This document shows, one piece after another, positions 1 to 3,848 of a DNA stretch of 5,634 nucleotides. A program made the position numbers and the translations under genes. Position 1 is the first letter of the stretch. Every line of letters begins with the position of its first letter. Origin of the DNA: Armatimonadetes bacterium UBA5829 (GTDB lineage: Bacteria > Armatimonadota > UBA5829). The stretch spans positions 1-5,634 of the forward strand of contig DJHI01000230.1 in the NCBI GenBank assembly GCA_002431715.1. The letters are read 5' to 3'. Below the pieces are notes generated by a model that had not been told where the DNA came from, did no database searches, and saw nothing but the letters and a program-made list of their open reading frames with translations.

Positions 1-584
1 TTACGAAAGCCGGCCACCTTGGGACTATGTTCCTCCATGTCGGGCGTGATGTCGCCCAATATTCCCGCAATGCTTCGGTGCCCCAGGCTTTGTAGGTATT
101 TCAAGGCCTCACATGTGCCTTCTATGTCATTCCAGCACACGCTGTTGGGAGCCGGAGTCAGCGTTGAATAGACGAATATGCGCGCGATATGATCGAACTG
201 TGGTGTGAGTTGTGGGTGGGATGCCGCTAGCAATACTATACCATCTACCATTCCGGAGCCGAGTATGCTCTCCAGCTCTCCACATACGATCAAGCGATAG
301 CCGAGTTCTCGCACTTTTGGTTCCATCGCTTCCACCATCCGCGCAAAGTGAGGGCCGGTCCGTTCCTGCATATACTCAGCGAACAATGCGATATTGCGGG
401 TCTTGCCGGTAACCAGTGCGCGAGCCATAGTGTTTGGTGTATAGCCCATCTCTTTGGCGGCTTCAAGGACTCGCGCTTGGGTAGCCTCCGAAATGAGTCT
501 GTCACCGCGCTGATTCAGCACGCGCGATACAGTTGCAGCAGAGATATTCAGTTTTTCTGCGATGTCGTAGATAGTGACGCCCAT
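1..584 (-). CDS. LacI/GalR-family transcriptional repressor, C-terminal part missing (runs off left edge)
   Basis: DNA-binding repressor of the LacI/GalR family, which controls genes (often for sugar use) in response to a small ligand. 194 residues are visible; the family is usually 330-350, so the rest lies beyond the left edge. Residues 3-24 (VTIYDIAEKLNISAATVSRV) are the classic N-terminal helix-turn-helix, and residues 50-62 (PNTMARALVTGKT) are the hinge helix with the minor-groove leucine L57. From residue 63 the periplasmic-binding-like effector domain begins (RNIALF, VDGIVLL, then GHRSIAGILGD at 168-178, a conserved family block). The segment between YRLIV (97) and VDGIVL (113) is shorter than usual. 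The start ATG has an AGGA (593-596, minus strand) eight bases upstream and begins directly at the conserved helix. The gene is divergent from nfeD. A palindrome in its promoter suggests autorepression. The ligand and regulon cannot be read from this sequence. Confidence 0.95.
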   Translation of the reverse strand, partial: MGVTIYDIAEKLNISAATVSRVLNQRGDRLISEATQARVLEAAKEMGYTPNTMARALVTGKTRNIALFAEYMQERTGPHFARMVEAMEPKVRELGYRLIVCGELESILGSGMVDGIVLLAASHPQLTPQFDHIARIFVYSTLTPAPNSVCWNDIEGTCEALKYLQSLGHRSIAGILGDITPDMEEHSPKVAGFR

Positions 585-597
585 TGGCAAAATCCTG

Positions 598-615
598 TAT
601 GCAATCGATTGCATA
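598..615. promoter_or_regulatory. LacI-family operator, 18-bp perfect palindrome
   Basis: TATGCAATCGATTGCATA is a perfect 18-bp palindrome. Its core TGCAATCGATTGCA has the CG centre and outer TG/CA of operators bound by LacI-family proteins (compare the CcpA and PurR site patterns). It overlaps the 3' part of the -10 box and the expected start point of the LacI-family gene, so a bound repressor would block initiation. The inference is autoregulation. The site is about 90-100 bases from the nfeD start, so an effect on that gene is possible but not implied by position. Confidence 0.7.
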
Positions 616-641
616 ATAACCTTAACAGCACTTTAAGTCAA
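613..641 (-). promoter_or_regulatory. Sigma70-type promoter of the LacI-family gene
   Basis: On the minus strand, TTGACT (641-636) and TATTAT (618-613) are separated by exactly 17 bases. That is five of six matches to TTGACA and five of six to TATAAT at the ideal spacing. The predicted transcription start is near 606, leaving a leader of roughly 22 bases before the ATG at 584. This is the best promoter in the divergent gap. Seen by eye, with no experimental support. Confidence 0.75.
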
Positions 642-675
642 GTGATTTTTTAACTTTTCACTAAAAAAGGAATTG

Positions 676-706
676 TTGACGGATAGAGCGAACTTACTGG
701 TATGAG
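676..706 (+). promoter_or_regulatory. Weak candidate promoter for nfeD
   Basis: TTGACG (676-681) is followed after 19 bases by TATGAG (701-706), preceded by TGG as in an extended -10. The spacing is long and the -10 covers the annotated ATG at 702. If it is used, transcription would start near 713 and translation would have to begin at the in-frame ATG at 714, almost leaderless. No better plus-strand promoter is visible between 616 and 701, so the real promoter of this operon stays open. Confidence 0.2.
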
Positions 707-2003
707 ATGGTGCATGGCACTGGTCTTTATATTGCTTCTCGCCCTGCCTATGGCTGCAGGCGCCGCCAAAGTCGCGCCTGTCTATGTCCTGCATATCGAC
801 GGGCAGATAGACCCGGCTATAGCCGATTACATCAGCGACGGTATAGATCGCGCTCAGGATGAGAATGCGCAGGCGGTGCTCATTATAATGGACACTCCCG
901 GCGGTCTTCTATCCTCGACTCAAAAGATTATTAAGGCATTTTTTGCCGCAAAAATCCCCATTATTGTCTATGTTTCACCGAGCGGAGCCTGGGCAGCGTC
1001 TGCCGGGGCGATCATCACTTTTGCGTCGAATGTGGCTGCCATGTCTCCCGGAAGCAGCATAGGGGCTGCGACGCCGGTCAATATCGGTTCGGGAGGCGAA
1101 GCCGAGAAGACGGACGAGACCTTAAAAAGAAAGCAGATCAACTATACCACCGAGTATGCCCGCTCCATAGCTGAAAAACGAGGACGAAACGCGGACTGGG
1201 CCGCATCGGCTGTTCGAGAGGCCGCAACCCTTACCGCGTCCGCTGCGCTTAAAAAGAATGTCATAGAGTATGTCGCCGATTCTACTCCCGAGCTGATGAA
1301 AAAGATAGATGGCCGGAAGGTAAAAACGAGCAGTGCGACAGTGGTATTGCGGACTGCAAATGCGCCATTGAAAGAAATGCCGATGGGCGCTCTGGATTCA
1401 CTTCTTCATTTCCTGAGCAATTCATACGTAACCCTGTTTTTAACCATGATCGCGATGTATGGCATCATATATGAGCTGGCCAATCCGGGTTCGATCTTCC
1501 CCGGAGTTTTGGGCTCGATCGCTATCATACTTCTGCTTTATTCTTTCTCAGTCGTGCCGGTCAACACGGCGGGATTTGCCTTTATCGGACTTGCTATACT
1601 TCTCTTTATGATTGATTTATTTGCTCCTACGCACGGCATATTGACTGCAGGAGGGATAATCAGTCTGTTCTTCGGACTTACAATGCTGTTCCGTTCCGCG
1701 GAGGGATTTATGGTTTCGCTTTGGGTTATAATAGCAGTCACACTTGTGACGGGGGCGTTTTTCTTCTTTGTAATCAGCCTCGGCGTCAAGGCTCTAAGGC
1801 GCCCTTATGTGTCTGGCAGGGAAGGTGTTGTGGGTCATGTTGGAGAAGCGAAAACTGATCTGAACCCAACCGGCCAGATATTTGTCGACGGCTCTCTCTG
1901 GACGGCCACCAGCGAAGAAGGCATTATATCCAGGGGCGAGAGAGTATATGTAACGGCGATGAGCGGTCTCAAACTAACTGTGCGTAAGCATGAAGGTGAT
2001 TAG
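702..2003 (+). CDS. nfeD: Long-form NfeD membrane serine protease (ClpP-like, slipin partner)
   Basis: Membrane-anchored serine protease of the long NfeD class (433 residues), typified by PH1510 of Pyrococcus horikoshii, which cleaves the C-terminal hydrophobic segment of its partner stomatin. Residues 1-22 are a signal peptide or N-terminal anchor. Residues 26-210 form a ClpP/SppA-like domain: DTPGG at 64-68 fits the oxyanion-hole loop, AASAG at 98-102 carries the likely nucleophile S100, and K144 in KQINY aligns with the general-base lysine of PH1510. About five hydrophobic segments follow (roughly 242-260, 264-285, 287-306, 312-330, 337-361), with conserved ELANPGSIFPGVLG around the first loop. 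Residues 370-430 form the C-terminal OB-fold (NfeD) domain. All parts are present, so the protein should be active. The start is uncertain: ATG 702 lacks a good Shine-Dalgarno, and the in-frame ATG 714 is equally possible; either leaves the signal peptide usable. The slipin gene follows 92 bases downstream, probably in one operon. Confidence 0.93.
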   Translation: MRWCMALVFILLLALPMAAGAAKVAPVYVLHIDGQIDPAIADYISDGIDRAQDENAQAVLIIMDTPGGLLSSTQKIIKAFFAAKIPIIVYVSPSGAWAASAGAIITFASNVAAMSPGSSIGAATPVNIGSGGEAEKTDETLKRKQINYTTEYARSIAEKRGRNADWAASAVREAATLTASAALKKNVIEYVADSTPELMKKIDGRKVKTSSATVVLRTANAPLKEMPMGALDSLLHFLSNSYVTLFLTMIAMYGIIYELANPGSIFPGVLGSIAIILLLYSFSVVPVNTAGFAFIGLAILLFMIDLFAPTHGILTAGGIISLFFGLTMLFRSAEGFMVSLWVIIAVTLVTGAFFFFVISLGVKALRRPYVSGREGVVGHVGEAKTDLNPTGQIFVDGSLWTATSEEGIISRGERVYVTAMSGLKLTVRKHEGD

Positions 2004-2005
2004 TC

Positions 2006-2083
2006 ATTAGTTTCAAGTTTTTGCGATTAGCACAGCGTGCTTGAAATATAGCAAAAACTAATAGACAGCACCAAAAACTTTTG
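2006..2083 (+). repeat. Inverted and direct repeats in the nfeD-slipin gap (alternative RNA stems)
   Basis: AGTTTTTG (2016-2023) is the reverse complement of CAAAAACT, which occurs twice downstream (2052-2059 and 2072-2079), exactly 20 bases apart. TTTCAAG (2011-2017) also pairs with CTTGAAA (2040-2046), and inside that loop GCAC (2030-2033) pairs with GTGC (2037-2040). The stems share bases and so exclude each other. There is no U tract after the stems, so a simple terminator is unlikely. Possible roles are an RNA processing or stability element that sets the ratio of slipin to NfeD, or a translational switch, since the second octamer ends five bases before the slipin Shine-Dalgarno. The repeats are seen; the role is inference. 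Confidence 0.45.
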
Positions 2084-2084
2084 T

Positions 2085-2090
2085 GGAGGG
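2085..2090 (+). promoter_or_regulatory. Shine-Dalgarno site that fixes the slipin start
   Basis: GGAGGG lies six bases (counted from GGAGG) before the ATG at 2096. The frame is also open from a TTG at 2081, but that start would place this strong ribosome site inside the coding sequence, so ATG 2096 is chosen. Confidence 0.85.
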
Positions 2091-2095
2091 AAATT

Positions 2096-2872
2096 ATGCC
2101 GGCTGTAAGTGCATTTGTAAGCATTATCGTCATTTTCGTTCTAATCGTAGCTTTAAGCTCGATTCGAATTATCAGAGAGTGGGACAGAGGCGTACTGCTG
2201 CGATTCGGCAGGTTCGACCATGTCAAGCTGCCGGGTATCAGGTTTGTCTGGCCGATAATCGACAAGATGATCGTTATTGATACCCGCGTAATTACAATGG
2301 ATGTGCCTAAGCAGGAGATTATCACACGTGACAATGTATCGGTGATGGTCGACGCGGTAGTCTTCTTTCAGGTAGTTAACGCCGAGAATGCGATCACAAA
2401 GGTCGAGAACTGGATCAGGGCTACGTCACTGCAGGCTCAGACAATCCTGCGAAGTGTTGTGGGCCAGGCCGAACTCGACGAGCTTCTCTCCGAGCGCGAG
2501 AAGATCAATATGCAGTTACAGACCATTATTGACGAGGCGACCGAGCCCTGGGGTATCAAAGTTACAGGTGTTCAGGTGAGAGATGTCAGCCTGCCTGAGA
2601 CTATGAAGCGCGCTATGGCAAACCAGGCTGAGACCGAGCGCGAACGCCGCGCCAAAATCATCAATGCCGAAGGCGAATACCAGGCTGCTCAGAAGCTTGC
2701 CGATGCCGCTGCAATCATCAGCAAGAACCCACAGGCCCTGCAGCTCAGATTTTTGCAGACCCTTACTGAAGTCGGCGCCGAGCACAACTCCACTATTGTC
2801 TTCCCCGTGCCTATCGACCTTTTGACTTCGTTTATGAAAGCTGCCGATGCACTTGGGCTAAAGAAAGAATAG
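2096..2872 (+). CDS. Slipin (stomatin-like SPFH/band 7 membrane protein)
   Basis: Prokaryotic slipin of 258 residues, the stomatin-like branch of the SPFH/prohibitin superfamily. Such proteins form large membrane-bound oligomers that organise membrane microdomains, and they are the usual partner and likely substrate of long NfeD proteases. Residues 4-23 are a hydrophobic membrane anchor followed by the REWDRGVLLRFGRF entry motif (27-40). The SPFH domain spans about 27-185, with PGIRFVWP (46-53), TRDNVSVMVDAVVFF (77-91), GQAELDELLSEREKIN (123-138) and WGIKVTGVQVRDVSLP (152-167). Residues 172-208 are an Ala/Glu-rich coiled-coil region, then NPQALQLRFLQTL (211-223) and the C-terminal hydrophobic block STIVFPVPIDLL (232-243). 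That block corresponds to where the Pyrococcus stomatin is cut by its NfeD. Length and motifs are typical and nothing is missing. The gene lies in the order nfeD then slipin, as in P. horikoshii, with its own strong ribosome site. Confidence 0.95.
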   Translation: MPAVSAFVSIIVIFVLIVALSSIRIIREWDRGVLLRFGRFDHVKLPGIRFVWPIIDKMIVIDTRVITMDVPKQEIITRDNVSVMVDAVVFFQVVNAENAITKVENWIRATSLQAQTILRSVVGQAELDELLSEREKINMQLQTIIDEATEPWGIKVTGVQVRDVSLPETMKRAMANQAETERERRAKIINAEGEYQAAQKLADAAAIISKNPQALQLRFLQTLTEVGAEHNSTIVFPVPIDLLTSFMKAADALGLKKE

Positions 2873-2901
2873 CTAGAGTTCGATAATTGATAAGTCTCCA
2901 G

Positions 2902-2934
2902 TGGCCCAGGATGTAATTCTTGGGTCATTAAAAT
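2902..2934 (+). terminator. Imperfect hairpin after the slipin gene, possible terminator
   Basis: Bases 2902-2911 (TGGCCCAGGA) pair with 2918-2927 (TCTTGGGTCA) through ten pairs, two of them G-U, around a six-base loop. The following bases (TTAAAATTT) are AT-rich but not a clean T run, so termination may be partial. The position, 30 bases after the slipin stop, and the change in base composition beyond it support an operon end here. Confidence 0.45.
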
Positions 2935-2941
2935 TTAATTG

Positions 2942-2957
2942 GAAGTTGGGAAACTTC
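2942..2957 (+). promoter_or_regulatory. Small hairpin abutting the start codon of the 2958 gene
   Basis: GAAGTT (2942-2947) pairs perfectly with AACTTC (2952-2957) around the loop GGGA, a GNRA-type tetraloop. The stem ends at the base just before the ATG. The only purine-rich Shine-Dalgarno candidate, GGGA (2948-2951), is the loop itself, six bases from the ATG. This could present or mask the ribosome site. The pairing is seen; any regulation is inference. Confidence 0.4.
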
Positions 2958-3596
2958 ATGCGGAACACAAAAGCTTATGTAACTGTCTTTTTGGTTATCT
3001 CATGTGCGGTAGCTCTTCCAATACACGCCCGACAAAAGCAGCAGAGTAAAAAACCGATTCCAAAAATTAAGCAGGCTATTTTATATACTTGGGCTTTAGA
3101 TACTGGCATCTGCAAAATAGATACTTATGCTAAAACGCTTGAAAGCTTCCAACATAATGTAAGAATCAATAAAGACGAGGCAGAAGCTCTGCGTAGCACA
3201 GTCAAAACAGGTTATCCCATATTTCATATAAAAGCTTCCTTAAAAGATTCCGATATCATTCCTCTTAAAAAGCTGATAAACAATTCACGCTGGCACAACT
3301 TCCAGCCAAAAGACTCAGATGTAAAACCACGTAAGCCTTACCTGGATGAATGCCCTCCGACATTAGTATTAATATGGAATGACAAAAAACAGGTCTTACA
3401 ATTTCCATTGAATAATACCTTGCGTAAAGATCTGCCCAAAGGTCGTTTGAGTTCCTATCACAGAATGGATGATATTTGCAGTGCAATCAGCCTTATTGAA
3501 AAAGCTTATGCAAAGAAACCTTACCTTTCGGCTGTTTCTGTCAAGGGTAAAGAATATCAAGAATTCGAAAAGGAACGTAGCCACAACCTAAAATAA
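2958..3596 (+). CDS. Unrecognised exported lysine-rich protein, AT-rich gene
   Basis: I do not recognise the family. The 212-residue product begins MRNTKAYVTVFLVISCAVAL, a clear signal peptide with a likely cut after IHA (24), so it is probably exported. After a basic linker (RQKQQSKKPIPKIKQ) comes a mixed alpha/beta region: ILYTWALDTGICKIDTYAKT (41-60), a possible edge strand YPIFHI (86-91), TLVLIWNDKKQVLQFPL (135-151) and a helical DICSAISLIEKAY (172-184), then a charged tail. The mature protein has three cysteines (52, 132, 174) and no obvious catalytic motif. The frame also opens at a GTG (2901), but that lies inside the terminator-like hairpin and would put 19 residues before the signal peptide, so ATG 2958 is chosen. 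Two sampled 60-base stretches (3061-3120, 3241-3300) are about one third GC and one (3421-3480) about two fifths, against about half or more in samples from nfeD and the slipin gene, which suggests later acquisition. No clear promoter is visible. Confidence 0.8.
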   Translation: MRNTKAYVTVFLVISCAVALPIHARQKQQSKKPIPKIKQAILYTWALDTGICKIDTYAKTLESFQHNVRINKDEAEALRSTVKTGYPIFHIKASLKDSDIIPLKKLINNSRWHNFQPKDSDVKPRKPYLDECPPTLVLIWNDKKQVLQFPLNNTLRKDLPKGRLSSYHRMDDICSAISLIEKAYAKKPYLSAVSVKGKEYQEFEKERSHNLK

Positions 3597-3623
3597 ACTG
3601 TAATGCTTGTAAGGATAAACTAA

Positions 3624-3650
3624 TCGGGACTTTAGTCCCGAAGCACCTAC
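3624..3650 (-). repeat. REP-like hairpin with GTAG box
   Basis: TCGGGAC (3624-3630) pairs with GTCCCGA (3635-3641) around TTTA. Read on the minus strand, GTAG (3650-3647) precedes this hairpin by six bases, the layout of REP elements mobilised by TnpA-REP (RAYT) transposases. No T run follows on either strand, so it is not a standard terminator, though it could stop or protect the transcript of the 2958 gene, whose stop codon is 27 bases upstream. Whether it is repeated in the genome cannot be told from one copy. Confidence 0.45.
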
Positions 3651-3708
3651 GAATACCGCTGCCTGCAAACATTATTGAACCCACCTTGACCCCGCACTGA
3701 ACAACATC

Positions 3709-3729
3709 CTGGTAATTACACCAGTTTTT
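3709..3729 (+). terminator. Small stem with T5 tract, possible terminator
   Basis: CTGGT (3709-3713) pairs with ACCAG (3720-3724) around AATTAC and is followed at once by TTTTT (3725-3729). The stem is only five pairs, so it would be a weak intrinsic terminator. It sits between the 2958 gene and the promoter at 3751, where one would be expected. Confidence 0.4.
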
Positions 3730-3750
3730 GATGAGTTAGTTATTAACGCC

Positions 3751-3779
3751 TTGACAATGCCAAATTCCCGGGATAGATT
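3751..3779 (+). promoter_or_regulatory. Sigma70-type promoter for the large secreted protein
   Basis: A perfect TTGACA (3751-3756), a 17-base spacer and TAGATT (3774-3779, four of six to TATAAT). The start would fall near 3786, giving a leader of about 60 bases that ends in the Shine-Dalgarno GAGGAGGG (3833-3840). This makes the gene at 3849 a separate transcription unit. Confidence 0.6.
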
Positions 3780-3848
3780 GAGAAGATGGGCTGATGTACG
3801 TAATTAATTCTGCTGTTGATCTGCCCAGCCTCGAGGAGGGTTTGCTAG

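Larger units (their letters stand above)
3679..3807 (+). pseudogene. Possible gene remnant (42 codons without a start)
   Basis: This part of the 252-base gap reads through 42 codons after a TGA at 3676 to a TAA at 3805, with protein-like composition (for example NILVITPVFDELVINALTM and RDRLRRWADVR). It has no plausible ribosome site, and the promoter of the next gene lies inside it. It may be the tail of a decayed gene or chance; an open frame of this length is not rare. I recognise no family. Confidence 0.15.

Noticed and set aside
212..653. Plus-strand and other-frame open frames across the LacI-family gene
   Set aside because: They overlap a gene with clear helix-turn-helix and effector motifs, and they lack ribosome sites.
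629..662. Short inverted repeats CACTT with AAGTG and AGTGA with TCACT near the -35 of the LacI-family gene
   Set aside because: Arms of only five bases in AT-rich sequence; expected by chance beside the much better 18-bp palindrome.
2081..2095. TTG start giving a slipin five residues longer
   Set aside because: The GGAGGG ribosome site would be inside the coding sequence, while ATG 2096 is ideally spaced from it and begins the usual N-terminus.
2887..2917. Promoter TTGATA with TGTAAT for the 2958 gene
   Set aside because: The spacer is 19 bases and the -10 falls in the loop of the slipin-gene hairpin; too weak to call.
2901..2957. GTG start giving a 231-residue form of the AT-rich gene
   Set aside because: It lies at the base of the terminator-like hairpin, has no ribosome site and would put 19 residues before a normal signal peptide.
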